Source: Megalodesulfovibrio gigas DSM 1382 = ATCC 19364 (lineage in GTDB: Bacteria > Desulfobacterota > Desulfovibrionia > Desulfovibrionales > Desulfovibrionaceae). Taken from it: a DNA stretch of 64,000 nt. The notes beneath the pieces are model-generated. The model saw only the letters and a program-made list of their open reading frames with translations. It made no database searches and was not told the origin of the DNA. The position numbers and the translations under genes are program-made. Positions 45,753 through 55,389 of the stretch are shown here, piece after piece. Position 1 is the stretch's first letter, and every line of letters begins with the position of its first letter. The DNA lies in contig NC_022444.1 in the NCBI RefSeq assembly GCF_000468495.1, positions 1,872,918 to 1,936,917 of the forward strand. Reading direction: 5' to 3'.

Positions 45753-46424
45753 ATGACGGCCAAAGATAAACCGCATATTGTCCGCTCTTTTGACGAAGAG
45801 CTGGAAAGCATGACCTCCCTGCTGGTCAGCATGGGAGAGAAGGCCTTGGTGCAGTTGGAGAAAGCGGTGCAGGTCCTGCGCACCCGGGACGCCGATCTGG
45901 CCCACGCCATCCTGCGCGCGGACGATCTGGTGGACTCCATGCACGCCCAGGTCAATACCCTGACCGTGGGCCTGCTGGCCACCCGTCAGCCCGTGGCCAC
46001 AGATCTGCGCCACGTGGTGGCCGCCCTCAAGATGGCCACGGACCTGGAGCGCGTGGCCGACTATGCCGCCAGCGTGGCCGGCAGCTCCCTGGCCATGCCC
46101 GCCGCCCCCTCCGATGTGGTGATGGAGAAGGTCGAGGCCCTGGCCGATGTGGCGAAGCAGTTGCTGGCGGACGTGGTGAAGGCCCTGGAGGAAGAAAGCG
46201 AGGAAGCCGCCGTGGCCGTGTGGCAAGGCGACGACGCCGTGGATGCGGCCTATCTGGCCCTCATGCAGACGCTGCACGAGGAGATCGCCGCCCATCCGGA
46301 GCACTTGGCCGTGAATTCCCAGCTCATCTTCGTGGCCCGCTCCCTGGAACGCCTGGCCGATCACGTCACCAACGTGGCCAGCCATCTCATCTATTCCGTT
46401 ACCGGAAAAATCTACAAAGGGTAG
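45753..46424 (+). CDS. phoU: Phosphate signalling regulator PhoU
   Basis: PhoU links Pst transport to the PhoR/PhoB system and restrains phosphate uptake. The 223-residue all-helical protein has the two PhoU repeats with RSFDEELESMTSLLVSMGEKALVQLEKAV, DLRHVVAALKMATDLERVADYA and ARSLERLADHVTNVASHLIYSVTGK. AGGAATTGT precedes the ATG at 45753. It is the last gene of the pst operon; a large hairpin follows. Confidence 0.96.
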   Translation: MTAKDKPHIVRSFDEELESMTSLLVSMGEKALVQLEKAVQVLRTRDADLAHAILRADDLVDSMHAQVNTLTVGLLATRQPVATDLRHVVAALKMATDLERVADYAASVAGSSLAMPAAPSDVVMEKVEALADVAKQLLADVVKALEEESEEAAVAVWQGDDAVDAAYLALMQTLHEEIAAHPEHLAVNSQLIFVARSLERLADHVTNVASHLIYSVTGKIYKG

Positions 46425-46445
46425 CCGCCAGGGCTGCCTTGCTAC

Positions 46446-46489
46446 GCACAACAGCCGGCAAGGAGCGGATCCTTCGCCGGCTGTTGTGC
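46446..46489. terminator. Hairpin between convergent phoU and folE2
   Basis: GCACAACAGCCGGC (46446-46459) pairs with GCCGGCTGTTGTGC (46476-46489); the loop contains a further AAGGA/TCCTT pairing. There is no T-run, but its position between convergent genes fits a bidirectional terminator. Confidence 0.75.
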
Positions 46490-46500
46490 GTGCCTCGGCT

Positions 46501-46568
46501 GCGGGGAGGCTCAGGCGTCCCTGGTCCAGGCGATGCGGGGAGGCTCAGGCGTCCCTGGTCCAGGCGAT
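46501..46568. repeat. 34-bp perfect tandem duplication across the folE2 stop codon
   Basis: The unit starting GCGGGGAGGCTCAGGCGTCC occurs twice head to tail (46501-46534 and 46535-46568). The inner copy holds the last codons and stop of folE2; the outer copy lies just beyond. Confidence 0.9.
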
Positions 46569-47375
46569 GCGGGCAAAGGCGTTGTGGTTGTGGATGGATT
46601 CCAGGGTCTCCGCGTGCACCCGAAAGGCCTGCACCCGTTCGTCGGCCATGAGGGCCGCCGCGGTGTGGCGGGCCATGTCCTCCACGAAGACGGGATTTTC
46701 GTACATGCGCATGGTCACCACGCGCTCGTCGGGCCGCTTGAGCAGGGGATAGACCGGGGAGGAGGCAGCGCCCTCGGCCACGGCAATGCATTCCTCGATG
46801 CCCGGCACGTCCCAGCCGCCCTCGGCAGCCCGGCGCGGCGTGATCTCCATGCGGATGCGGCCGCGCTGGTTGTGCGCGCCGTAATCGCTGATGGCCTTGC
46901 TGCAGGGGCACAGGGCCGCCACCGGGGCTTCCACGGCCAGGGTGAATTGCGGATCGGCATCGCCGGAACGCACATGGTAGCTGCACGCATAGTCCATGAG
47001 GGCCGCGGCGCCGGTATGCGGGGCGCGACGTTCCAGGAAGAAGGGGAACGCCATGTCCAGGGCGGCCTGCCGGGCCTGCAGGCGGCGGCGCAGCTCGTCC
47101 AGCAGGGCGGCCAGCCGCTGCGGCGAGAATACCTGGGTGCGGGCTTCCTCCAGCACTTCCACAAACCGGCTCATATGCGAGCCCTTGGCGTCATGCGCCA
47201 GGCTGGCGGAAAGGGACAGGGTGGCGGTGACCAGTTGAGGGGCGCGGGCGTTGTCTGCCACGAGCACGGGCAGCCGCAGGCCGCAGACGCCTACGGCGTC
47301 GATGAAAATGGGCCATGGCGCGGCCTGGTTCTGGGTGTCTTCCAGCAACAGCGACGAAACATGCGGGGGGTTCAC
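46545..47375 (-). CDS. folE2: GTP cyclohydrolase FolE2
   Basis: This type IB GTP cyclohydrolase makes dihydroneopterin triphosphate for folate (and queuosine-type) synthesis, often under zinc limitation. The 276-residue protein has AHDAKGSHMSRFVEVLEE, MDYACSYHVR, the active-site APVAALCPCSKAISDYGAHNQRG, and ESIHNHNAFARIAW near the end. There is no upstream ATG, and GGAGATTCTT precedes a GTG at 47375, giving the start MNPPHVSSLLLEDTQNQ. The stop lies in a 34-bp tandem duplication. It is convergent with phoU. Confidence 0.93.
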   Translation of the reverse strand: MNPPHVSSLLLEDTQNQAAPWPIFIDAVGVCGLRLPVLVADNARAPQLVTATLSLSASLAHDAKGSHMSRFVEVLEEARTQVFSPQRLAALLDELRRRLQARQAALDMAFPFFLERRAPHTGAAALMDYACSYHVRSGDADPQFTLAVEAPVAALCPCSKAISDYGAHNQRGRIRMEITPRRAAEGGWDVPGIEECIAVAEGAASSPVYPLLKRPDERVVTMRMYENPVFVEDMARHTAAALMADERVQAFRVHAETLESIHNHNAFARIAWTRDA

Positions 47376-47558
47376 AAGAATCTCCGAAAGCAAAAAGATC
47401 AGCCTGGCTGCATCCGTCGCCTGGCTGGCCCCTGTACCGTACCAGCAAGGGCCAGGGGAGGCAAAGAAAACTCCGGGCCGAAAATGGCCCCGCCGTCCGG
47501 CAATTCGGTCTTTACAATTTTGCCGCCGGCATGATGATATGACCTGGGGGAACCAGTC

Positions 47559-48254
47559 ATGCGCATGTTTTGTCCGCAGTGCAACATCTTCCTGGCCGTG
47601 GGATCCTTGCAGCCCAAAACGGCGTTTCGGTGCCACAACTGCAGCCATCGCATTCTGCCGCCAGCTCCCAACGCGGCGTATTTCGCCTGTCCTCACTGCG
47701 GGTTGCGGCGTGAACTGAGCGCCCGACACATTGGCGTGCTGGTCAAGTGTTCGCATTGCGGCCAAGTGAGCCGCACGGATTCCCTGTATTTGCCGAATCA
47801 ACCGCCGCTCGAAGCGGCCGCGCCGCTTGCGCCGCCCTCCAGGAGTGTCGCCACCCCACAAGAGCGCCGTCGCGCCATGCGCCATGTGTTGCACGACCTC
47901 ACTGCCTACCTGGGATTGCTGGTGGGCAATGCGGATGTGCAGAACATCAGCGAGACCGGTGCCGGCTTTGCCATCGCATCGCCGGAACGCGAGTTTCAGG
48001 TGGGCGAACAACTGTATGCTGATCTGCTGTTCCAACAGGAACTGGTCATCGCAAAAGCGCCGCTGGTGGTGGTGCGGCACAACGCCACTGCGCTGGGCTG
48101 TCGCTTTGAGCTGGAGGACTCGTCCCTGCAACGTCGCATCCGCCTGCTCATCGACCAGGGCCTGCTGACCGAACAGTACCTCCGCGATCCCGTGGCCCTG
48201 GAATTCGAGAAGCATGCCGGCCGCTTCCAGCTGCGGGAGCATGATTTGTATTAG
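47559..48254 (+). CDS. Zinc-ribbon protein with C-terminal PilZ domain
   Basis: This 231-residue protein has tandem zinc-ribbon pairs at the N terminus (FCPQC...FRCHNC and FACPHC...VKCSHC, about residues 4-70), then a PilZ-like domain: basic RRRAMRH followed by NISETGAGFAI, fitting (D/N)xSxxG. It is thus probably a c-di-GMP-binding protein with a nucleic-acid- or protein-binding ribbon head. No neighbour clearly shares its pathway; it is divergent from folE2 and precedes a type A repeat. Confidence 0.75.
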   Translation: MRMFCPQCNIFLAVGSLQPKTAFRCHNCSHRILPPAPNAAYFACPHCGLRRELSARHIGVLVKCSHCGQVSRTDSLYLPNQPPLEAAAPLAPPSRSVATPQERRRAMRHVLHDLTAYLGLLVGNADVQNISETGAGFAIASPEREFQVGEQLYADLLFQQELVIAKAPLVVVRHNATALGCRFELEDSSLQRRIRLLIDQGLLTEQYLRDPVALEFEKHAGRFQLREHDLY

Positions 48255-48279
48255 GGCATTTTCATGTTGAAAAAGGACA

Positions 48280-48341
48280 TTGCGAGAGGGGACACCTGTT
48301 GAAAAAGGTTCTCCCCTCTCGCGTTTTCCCCTTTCCAAAGC
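48280..48341. repeat. Type A hairpin repeat
   Basis: ATTGCGAGAGGGGACACCT with GGTTCTCCCCTCTCGC forms the stem; the tail is TTTTCCCCTTTCCAAA. It sits between the convergent PilZ and purT genes. Confidence 0.8.
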
Positions 48342-48350
48342 TACCTTGCC

Positions 48351-49532
48351 CTACAGCGTCACCTGCACCTGCCCGGCCACGCGGATGGCCTTGGCCTTGG
48401 CGTCTTCCACGTCGGTTCCCAGGGCCAGGGCCACGCCCATACGCCGCAGGCCGCGCACCTCGGGTTTGCCGAAGAGACGGATGGCGGTGTCCGGCTCGGC
48501 CAGGGCCTCGGGGGCAATGACGTAGCGCGGCGCGGCGGAGTCGCCCTCGGCCAGGATGACCCGCGACGCCGCAGGGCCATACTGCCGGATGGCCGGCACG
48601 GGCAGGCCCAGAATGGCCCGGACATGCAGCGCGAATTCCGACAGATCCTGGGAGATGAGCGTCACCATGCCCGTGTCGTGCGGGCGGGGGGAGACCTCGG
48701 AGAAGATGACCTCGTCGCCCTTGATGAACAGTTCCACGCCGAAGATGCCGCGCCCGCCCAGGGCGGCGGTGATGGCCTCGGCCATGCGGTGGGCCTCGGC
48801 CAGGGCGGCCGGCGTCATGGGGTGCGGCTGCCAGGATTCGCGGTAGTCGCCTTTTTCCTGGCGGTGGCCTATGGGCTGGCAGAAGCATACGCCCTCGGCA
48901 TGGCGGACCGTGAGCAGGGTGATTTCGTAGTCAAAATCCACGAATCCTTCCACAATCACCCGGCCGGCGCCGGCGCGGCCGGCGGTCTGGGCGTAGTCCC
49001 AGGAGGCTTCGGCCTCGGCCTCGTCGCGGGCCACGCTCTGCCCCTTGCCCGAGGAGGACATCACCGGCTTGACCACGCAGGGAAACCCCACCGTGCGGCA
49101 GGCGTCCAGAAATTCGGCCCTGGTGTCGGCAAAGCGATACGGCGAGGTCCGCAGCCCCAGCTCCTCGGCGGCCAGACGGCGGATGCCTTCGCGGTCCATG
49201 GTCAGCCGGGCGGCTCTGGCCGTGGGGATGACGGTCACGCCCTCGGCCTCCAGCGCCAGCAGCTCTTCGGTGGCGATGGCCTCGATCTCCGGGACCACGA
49301 AATCCGGCTGCTCGGCCGTGATGATGTCGCGCAGGGCTGCGGCGTCCAGCATGCTGATCACATGGGACCGGTGCGCCACCTGCATGGCCGGGGCGTTGGG
49401 GTAGCGGTCCACGGCGATGACCTCCACGCCCAGCCGCTGGGCCTCGATGGCCACTTCCTTGCCGAGTTCGCCGGCGCCAAGGAGCAGCAGTTTTGTGGCG
49501 GAGGATGTCAGGGGCGTGCCGATGCTGGCCAT
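48351..49532 (-). CDS. purT: Formate-dependent phosphoribosylglycinamide formyltransferase
   Basis: PurT makes formylglycinamide ribotide from GAR, formate and ATP in purine synthesis, a good fit for a formate-metabolising anaerobe. The 393-residue ATP-grasp protein has [79 protein letters not shown] and [19 protein letters not shown] before the ATG at 49532 decides the start over an ATG five codons upstream. Confidence 0.96.
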   Translation of the reverse strand: MASIGTPLTSSATKLLLLGAGELGKEVAIEAQRLGVEVIAVDRYPNAPAMQVAHRSHVISMLDAAALRDIITAEQPDFVVPEIEAIATEELLALEAEGVTVIPTARAARLTMDREGIRRLAAEELGLRTSPYRFADTRAEFLDACRTVGFPCVVKPVMSSSGKGQSVARDEAEAEASWDYAQTAGRAGAGRVIVEGFVDFDYEITLLTVRHAEGVCFCQPIGHRQEKGDYRESWQPHPMTPAALAEAHRMAEAITAALGGRGIFGVELFIKGDEVIFSEVSPRPHDTGMVTLISQDLSEFALHVRAILGLPVPAIRQYGPAASRVILAEGDSAAPRYVIAPEALAEPDTAIRLFGKPEVRGLRRMGVALALGTDVEDAKAKAIRVAGQVQVTL

Positions 49533-49693
49533 GCGGGTCTCCTTCAAAAAGGTGAGGGGGGAGGCCGGAGGCTACAAGGGAGCGGCGCGAAGGGCAAGGG
49601 GGAGGAGGGCGGCCCCGGGGATGCCTTGTGCAAGAAGGCATCCCCCGGACCGGTTGGGGTTGGCGGTGTGCGGCGTCTCGGGCGGGGAAACAA

Positions 49694-50419
49694 TTACGCC
49701 TTGGCGCGGGTGGCCACGGTGAGGTCGTGCAGGGGGTAGAGCTCGGCCCCGGCCTGCCGCATGGCCTTGAGGGCCTGGGCGGTATCGTGGGCGACATATG
49801 CATTGCAGTGCACGCCAGGGCACACGGCCAGGCCAGATGCCGGGAAGTTTTCCTGGTTGCTGCACATGCCGGCGATGACGGCCGGCCCCTCGTCTGTCTC
49901 CACCACCACAGTCTGGCTGCCGGGGGTATGGCCGGGGGTCAGCAGGACCTTGAGACCGGGCAGGATTTCCGCGTCGCCGTCCAGCTCCACCAGATTGACG
50001 CCATCGATGTAGGATGCATCATAGCGGTAGTCCACGGGATGCGGATTGCGGCAGGCCTCGGCTTCCAGTGTCTGCACGAAGATTCTGGCGTTGGGAAACA
50101 GCGGGTTGTTGCCGCAATGGTCGTCGTGCAGGTGGGTGTTGATGACGCCCCAGACGTCTTCGGGCCTGATGCCCACGGCGGCCAGGGCGTCTTCCATGAG
50201 CTGGGCGTCCAGACCGGTTTCGTCAATGAATTCCTGCGGCGGCACAAAGTCTTCAAGGCCGGTGTCCACCAGCAGGATGCGGCCTTCGCCGCCCTTTTCC
50301 CTGAGCAGGAAGGACCATATGGGCAGCCAGATGCGCTTGCCGTAGCCGCGCTGCCAGGTCATGATCCCCTGGTCCACATTGCGTACCCCCACCAGCAGGG
50401 GCGTGATGGAAAATGACAT
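49694..50419 (-). CDS. Metallo-beta-lactamase-fold hydrolase, lactonase-like
   Basis: This 241-residue protein has the binuclear metal motif THLHDDHCGN (His96, His98, Asp100, His101), LTPGHTPGSQTVVV for the third metal His, and a C-terminal YPLHD. The pattern and length resemble AHL-lactonase-type MBL proteins, but the substrate cannot be read from sequence. AGGAG eight bases before the ATG at 50419 fixes the start and rejects a longer frame through the repeat region upstream. Confidence 0.85.
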   Translation of the reverse strand: MSFSITPLLVGVRNVDQGIMTWQRGYGKRIWLPIWSFLLREKGGEGRILLVDTGLEDFVPPQEFIDETGLDAQLMEDALAAVGIRPEDVWGVINTHLHDDHCGNNPLFPNARIFVQTLEAEACRNPHPVDYRYDASYIDGVNLVELDGDAEILPGLKVLLTPGHTPGSQTVVVETDEGPAVIAGMCSNQENFPASGLAVCPGVHCNAYVAHDTAQALKAMRQAGAELYPLHDLTVATRAKA

Positions 50420-50447
50420 GCACTCAACTCCTGTTAGAGCAGTGTGT

Positions 50448-50492
50448 TTTTGAGAAGAGTTCTCGGGGGGACCCCCTCCCAAAGACTTTTTT
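50448..50492. repeat. Type B repeat, inverted orientation
   Basis: TTTTTGAGAAGAGTTCTCGGGG and CCCCCTCCCAAAGACTTTTTT are the complement of the type B lead and tail, with the central hairpin largely lost. Together with the type A copy at 50520 it is an inverted A+B composite. Confidence 0.55.
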
Positions 50493-50519
50493 GGCATCAT
50501 TGCAAGTGCCATCAACATT

Positions 50520-50590
50520 TTGGAAGGGGAGAACGCGAGAGGGAAGAACCTGTTGCAAAAGGTTTCCCCTCTCGCACGGATCTTTTTCAA
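50520..50590. repeat. Type A hairpin repeat, inverted orientation
   Basis: TTTGGAAGGGGAGAACGCGAG is followed by AGGGAAGAACCT and AGGTTTCCCCTCTCGC. It follows the DsrE-like gene, read on the minus strand, and probably ends that transcript. Confidence 0.75.
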
Positions 50591-50602
50591 GCGCAATCTT
50601 CT

Positions 50603-50968
50603 CTAGAACGAAAACACTTTCGATTCTTCTGCTAGGTCCAGCATGGCGGCGTCGCTCATCAGGGCCAGGCCGCTGGGCAGGGCCGGGCGGATCCCCAGGC
50701 GCTGCCGGGCGCTGTGCACATCCAGCAGGATGGAAGCCCTGGCCTTGCGCAGGAACTGGAAGTGCTGGCACAGGGCATCCGGCGCCACCTCCGGCAGTTT
50801 GTCCGGCTGCGAGCAGATGAAGCGTTGGGCCAGCAGCACGGCTTCGTCCATCAGAAACAGGCTGACCTCGTGCCCCTTGAGCACGGCCAGCCGGGCCAGC
50901 CGCAGGCAGCGCTCCACGCGGCCGCCGTCTTCGGGTCCCCGGGCCAGGACGAACAGGTATTTGCTCAT
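50603..50968 (-). CDS. DsrE-like family protein
   Basis: This 121-residue protein fits the DsrE/DsrF/TusD fold: [44 protein letters not shown], a hydrophobic strand, a nucleotide-like loop and alternating helices. Family members relay sulfane sulfur or are small accessory proteins. Cys residues occur at about 21, 52 and 67, but the typical DsrE active-site Cys near the C terminus is absent. It is the last gene of the signalling/SQR cluster, 32 bp after the CxxCH kinase gene. Confidence 0.75.
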   Translation of the reverse strand: MSKYLFVLARGPEDGGRVERCLRLARLAVLKGHEVSLFLMDEAVLLAQRFICSQPDKLPEVAPDALCQHFQFLRKARASILLDVHSARQRLGIRPALPSGLALMSDAAMLDLAEESKVFSF

Positions 50969-51000
50969 GGTTTTCTCCCCGTGTGTCTCGATGAGTCGGT

Positions 51001-53343
51001 CTATGCTTCCCGGGCCACGGGCAGGCGGATGTGGAAGCTCGCGCCGCCGGCCTCGTTGGTGGAGACGTGGATCTGCCCGCCGTGATCCTGGATGATGCCG
51101 TAACTGATGGACAACCCCAGCCCCGTGCCCTTGCCCACCTGTTTGGTGGTGAAGAAGGGCTCGAAGATGCGGGCCGCGATGGCCGGCGGCACGCCGCCGC
51201 CGGTATCCGAAATGCGCAGGGTCACGTATTCCTGATTGTGCATGGTCTTCACGGTGATGCGGCGTGCTGCCGTGTGGCCGGTCTTTTCCAGCCGTTCGGC
51301 GTGCTCCTCAATGGCGTCGCGGGCGTTGAGCAGGAAATTGATGAACACCTGCTCCATGCGGTTGGGTTCGCAGCGCACCAGGGGCAGTTTTTCGTCCAGA
51401 TCCCAGACCATCTCGATATTGCGCAGGGCCAGCTGCTGGCCGAAGAAATCGAAGGCGCGCCGGAGCACGTCGTTGAGGTTCACGGGCTCCAGGTGCAGTT
51501 CTGCCTTGCGGCCAAATTCGCGCATGTGGTTGATGATGCGGGTGGCGCGTTCGATCTGCTGGGTGGCCAGCTCGGTCATGCGCGTGAGCAGGGGCAGTTC
51601 CGGCTGCTCGCCCCGGTTGAGGCGGCGGCGGACCAGATCCATGCTTGTCTGGATGACCGAAAGCGGCTGGTTGATTTCATGCGCCACCCCCGTGGCCATC
51701 TCGCCCAGGGTGGCCATTTTGGAGGCCTGGATGAGCTGCTGCTCAGCCTCCAGGCGCTTGGTGATGTCGCTGACCGTGGCCAGCAGCACGGTGCGGTCGA
51801 AGAATTCCGAGCGGGACACGCTGACACTGACGAAGAATTCGCGGCCGTCGCGGGCGCGCTGGCGGGCCTGATCCAGCCCCCGATGCAGCCCGGACCCGCT
51901 GGCGACGGCCTCGGTCAGGCGGGCGCGGTCCTGCTCTGCGGCGAAGAGATCCAGAAAGCGCATGCCCACCAGATCCTGCTTGTCGTGCCCGTAGAGCAGC
52001 ACGGCGCCGCGGTTGCAGTCCAGGATGGTCAGCTCGCCGGGGTCGGACGGGTCCAGCACAAAGACGGCGCTGGGGATGTTATTGAAGATGTCCACATACT
52101 TGCGCTCGGAGCGTTTGAGCTCGCGTTCCAGCTCCTTGCGCTCGGTGATGTCCAGGCACATTTCCATGGCGGCCACGATGTTGCCGTCAGTGTCGTGGAT
52201 GGGGGCGGTATGGACAATCCAGTGCGCCTTGGAGCCGTCCTTGTAGCAGCCGCTTTCCTCGGTGGTCCAGCAGCGGCCGGTCTCGAAGGTTTTTTCCACG
52301 GGGCAATCCGGGCATTTTTCGTCCCGGTTTTTGTAGGCTTTGTAGCAGAACTGGCCCTTGGCCGCGGAGAACCGCTCCTGAAAGGTGCGGTTGAAGCGCA
52401 ACAGGCGGTAGTCGCGGTCCTGCACGGTCACCAGACAGGGCACACCCTCGAAGAGATCCTGATACAGGTTGCGCTGGCGGGCGAGCTCGCTGTTCTTGGC
52501 CACCAGATCGCCGCCCATGGTGCGGATGGTGGCAGCCAGGTGGCCGATTTCATCCTCCTGCACCGCCGGGGGGGCAGGGGGCATCTCTCCGCGGGCAAGG
52601 ATGGCGGCGTCTTCGATGATGCGCTGGATGGGCCGCTTGATGAGCACCACCACCAGCAAAAAGAGCGCGCCGGCGCAGAGCAGAAAGAGGATGACGGCCA
52701 GCCACACCGTCTGGACCATGCTTTCATCCGCCAACGCCTGACTACCCTGGGTGGAGAAGGAGATGTCCAGCACGCCGAGGATCTTGTCTTCCTCATTGTG
52801 GAAGTGGCAGCCGGCCGGGTCCGAGCAGCCCGGCTCGTTGGGGATGGGGCTGGCCAGCCGCAACAGGCGCTCGCCGTCCTCCACGTTCTCGCTGTACAGG
52901 CGTTGTTCCAGGGAAGGGGTGAGCAGGGCGGGGGTGCTGCCGTGGCAGGTCTGGCACAGGGGCTCGAACTGGGAGAACCGCACGCCCACTTCCCGCGCAT
53001 CGGTGGAGAACATCATCTGTTGCTGCTTGTTGAAGATGCGGATGCCGCGAATCTCCGGCAGGGTGCCGCAGTTTTCCACAATGGCCCGGATGTCGTCCCG
53101 GGAGTTGAGCATCATGGCGTAATGCAGGCCAAGCTGCACGGTGCTGGCCACGCGATCCGCGCTGGCCACGATACTCTGCCGGGCAAAGGCCTGCTGATGG
53201 CGGATGTGGTAAAAGCTCCAGGCCAGGATGCAGACGAACAGGATGCAGACGATGGGCGCGGCCAGCTTGAGGGTCAGCCGGGTGCGGGCGTAGGCCGCCA
53301 TGCGCTGCGCCAGCGAGCGAAGCAGCCGGCCAGGGCGGGGCAT
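51001..53343 (-). CDS. Membrane histidine kinase with periplasmic CxxCH motif and Cys-rich PAS
   Basis: The 780-residue sensor kinase has TM1 (about 26-45), a periplasmic domain with CQTCH (Cys130, Cys133, His134) and a second cluster [10 protein letters not shown] (Cys173, Cys179, His180, His182), TM2 (about 212-235) and HAMP. PAS1 (about 295-400) carries CPDCP at 344-348, and PAS2 spans about 415-530. HisKA has His555 in [10 protein letters not shown]; HATPase follows. The CxxCH could attach haem c, making it a redox or gas sensor. No receiver domain is present. Its ATG overlaps the stop of the upstream REC-kinase gene by one base. Confidence 0.9.
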   Translation of the reverse strand: MPRPGRLLRSLAQRMAAYARTRLTLKLAAPIVCILFVCILAWSFYHIRHQQAFARQSIVASADRVASTVQLGLHYAMMLNSRDDIRAIVENCGTLPEIRGIRIFNKQQQMMFSTDAREVGVRFSQFEPLCQTCHGSTPALLTPSLEQRLYSENVEDGERLLRLASPIPNEPGCSDPAGCHFHNEEDKILGVLDISFSTQGSQALADESMVQTVWLAVILFLLCAGALFLLVVVLIKRPIQRIIEDAAILARGEMPPAPPAVQEDEIGHLAATIRTMGGDLVAKNSELARQRNLYQDLFEGVPCLVTVQDRDYRLLRFNRTFQERFSAAKGQFCYKAYKNRDEKCPDCPVEKTFETGRCWTTEESGCYKDGSKAHWIVHTAPIHDTDGNIVAAMEMCLDITERKELERELKRSERKYVDIFNNIPSAVFVLDPSDPGELTILDCNRGAVLLYGHDKQDLVGMRFLDLFAAEQDRARLTEAVASGSGLHRGLDQARQRARDGREFFVSVSVSRSEFFDRTVLLATVSDITKRLEAEQQLIQASKMATLGEMATGVAHEINQPLSVIQTSMDLVRRRLNRGEQPELPLLTRMTELATQQIERATRIINHMREFGRKAELHLEPVNLNDVLRRAFDFFGQQLALRNIEMVWDLDEKLPLVRCEPNRMEQVFINFLLNARDAIEEHAERLEKTGHTAARRITVKTMHNQEYVTLRISDTGGGVPPAIAARIFEPFFTTKQVGKGTGLGLSISYGIIQDHGGQIHVSTNEAGGASFHIRLPVAREA

Positions 53344-55307
53344 CAGGCGCGCTCCCCGGCGCTGCCGCCGCGGGGCAGGGTGATGACGATGCGCGAACCG
53401 TGGTCCGGCTCACTTTCCACCAGAATGCGGCCGCCGTGCTGGGCCACAATCTGGTTGGAGATGAACAGCCCCAGGCCTGTGCCGCGGGAACCCTTGGAGG
53501 AAAAGAACAGGGTGAACATCTTCTCGCGGGTGTGCTGATCCATGCCCACGCCGTTATCCACAATTTCAAACGCCAACTGGCCGTCCACATCGGCCACATG
53601 CAGCCGCACGGCCTTTTCGGCGGGCGGGACCTGCTGCTGGTGGGCGGCCTCGGCGCAGGCGTCCACGGCGTTTTCCAGAAAATTGACCAGGGCGGAGTGC
53701 ATGGCCGTCTCGTCCATGGCGATCTGGCCGGCCCCGGGGGCAATATCCACGATGCATTGCACGCCGCGGGATGCGGCCTTGGCGCCGGCCACCTCGGCCA
53801 GATCCCGGGCAAAGGCGGCGGCATCCACCCGGACGCGTTCCGGCTCGCGGCTCTTGGCGTAGTACAGGATATCCAGGACCATCTTGCGGATGCGGGCGAT
53901 CTTGTCCCGCACGATGCCCCAACCCTCGCGGACCTTGGCGTCGTTCTCGCGGCGCAGGCCGGCTTCCACCTTGTACACGCCGCCGTCCAGGGAGGTGAGC
54001 AGGCCCTTGACGCCGTGGGACATGGAGCCCAGCATCAGCCCCAGGGAGGCCAGATGGTCCTGCAACTGGCGAATCTGGGTGATGTCCGTGGCGATTTCCA
54101 TTACCTGGTCGATCTCCCCGGCCTCGTTGCGCACGGGCGCGGTCTGGATGAGCACATGCCGTTGCGCACCACTGCGGGTGGCCACCACGGTTTCGCTCTC
54201 GTGGGACAGGCCGTCCTCGAAAGTCTCGGCCACGGGGCAGGCCTCGCAAGGGTGGTCCCGATGCCCGAACAGGTCATGACAGCGGCAGGCCTCCCCGCCC
54301 CTGGTTTCCCCGAAGTCCTGGCGAAAGCGGCGGTTGGCGTCCACAATGCGGAATTCCCGGTCCACCACGGCGATGGTGGCCGGCACGGCATCGAACAGGC
54401 GCTGCCATTTTTCCCGGGCCGCGCGTAGTTCCTCCTGCAGGCGGTTCACTTCCGAGACATCCACCGAAAGCTCCACCACCAACTCCACCTGCCCGTCCTG
54501 GTTGAGGATGGGAGCCGTGTGGACGATGACCGGGATCTCCTGGCCGTCCTTGTCCCGCAGGCGTTCGCGGCTGCGCTGGGCCTTGCCGGTCTCGATGGTC
54601 TGCCACACCGGGCAGGCGTTGCCGCTGCCGGCGCGGTCGGCGTAGGCTTCCCAGGAATGGTGCCCCACCAGATCGCCCAGGCGGGTTTTGCACAGCTGGT
54701 TTGCGGCCACAATCTCCAGATACCTGTTGTGGATGGAGATGAAGCACGGCAGCTCGTTGAAGTAGCTGGGGCCTTCCTCGAAGGCCGCGGCAAGGCTGCG
54801 CATGGCCGTGGAGAGGCCCTCCACCACCTGACCCACGGCCAGTTGGCGTTCCAGCTCCACCAGGCGGGCGCTTTTTTCCTTGACGATGCGCTCCAGGTTT
54901 TGCGTGTGCTCCCGAAGCTGGCGGCGCATGGCAATCTTTTCCGAGGCCCGCTTGAGGGCGTTCACCAGCAACTCGTCGCGCACGGGCTTGGTGATGAAGT
55001 CCATGGCCTCCAGTTGCAGACTCTTGATGGCCAGCTCCATATCCCCGTGCCCGCTGACCATGATGACCTCGATATCCGGCCAGGCCGCCTTGATGCGCTT
55101 GAGCAGCTCGATGCCGTCCATGCCGGGCATCTTGATGTCCGTGAGCACGATGCCGGGGCCGAAGGTTTCGCAGGCTGCCAGGGCGGCCTCCCCATGGGCG
55201 GCGGTCTGCACGGCGTAGCCCAGGTCGGCCACGGACAGCTCCAGCACCTCCCGGATGGGGGCTTCGTCGTCCACGATCAGAACACGCTCGGGCAACCCGT
55301 CTTGCAT
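53343..55307 (-). CDS. REC-PAS-PAS histidine kinase (soluble)
   Basis: This 654-residue soluble kinase has an N-terminal receiver (Asp57 in VLTDIKMPGMDG, Lys107), a coiled linker, PAS1 (about 180-290), and PAS2 (about 300-412) with the Cys motif CRCHDLFGHRDHPCEACPV (Cys341, 343, 354, 357). Then come a HisKA-like helix with His431 in GSMSHGVKG and HATPase (VNFLENAVDACAEA; DNGVGMD; GTGLGLFISNQIV). The receiver in front suggests it takes phosphate from, or is tuned by, another kinase, possibly its downstream partner. No TM segment is present. Confidence 0.9.
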   Translation of the reverse strand: MQDGLPERVLIVDDEAPIREVLELSVADLGYAVQTAAHGEAALAACETFGPGIVLTDIKMPGMDGIELLKRIKAAWPDIEVIMVSGHGDMELAIKSLQLEAMDFITKPVRDELLVNALKRASEKIAMRRQLREHTQNLERIVKEKSARLVELERQLAVGQVVEGLSTAMRSLAAAFEEGPSYFNELPCFISIHNRYLEIVAANQLCKTRLGDLVGHHSWEAYADRAGSGNACPVWQTIETGKAQRSRERLRDKDGQEIPVIVHTAPILNQDGQVELVVELSVDVSEVNRLQEELRAAREKWQRLFDAVPATIAVVDREFRIVDANRRFRQDFGETRGGEACRCHDLFGHRDHPCEACPVAETFEDGLSHESETVVATRSGAQRHVLIQTAPVRNEAGEIDQVMEIATDITQIRQLQDHLASLGLMLGSMSHGVKGLLTSLDGGVYKVEAGLRRENDAKVREGWGIVRDKIARIRKMVLDILYYAKSREPERVRVDAAAFARDLAEVAGAKAASRGVQCIVDIAPGAGQIAMDETAMHSALVNFLENAVDACAEAAHQQQVPPAEKAVRLHVADVDGQLAFEIVDNGVGMDQHTREKMFTLFFSSKGSRGTGLGLFISNQIVAQHGGRILVESEPDHGSRIVITLPRGGSAGERA

Positions 55308-55330
55308 GCTCGGCTCCTGCGTCGGATGTT

Positions 55331-55372
55331 GTCGGGGAACCCCTTTCTGTAGAAAGGGGTTCCCCCTCGCGC
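55331..55372 (-). terminator. Perfect hairpin between response-regulator and REC-kinase genes
   Basis: GGGGAACCCCTTT (55334-55346) is fully complementary to AAAGGGGTTCCCC (55353-55365). It is a short type A repeat core and may partly end transcription after the response regulator, giving less of the kinases downstream. Confidence 0.75.
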
Positions 55373-55389
55373 TTCGGTGTCGCCTGTTC

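Noticed and set aside
51031..53538. Open frame of 835 codons opposite the CxxCH kinase
   Set aside because: Shadow of the kinase, which has clear domains and catalytic residues on the other strand.
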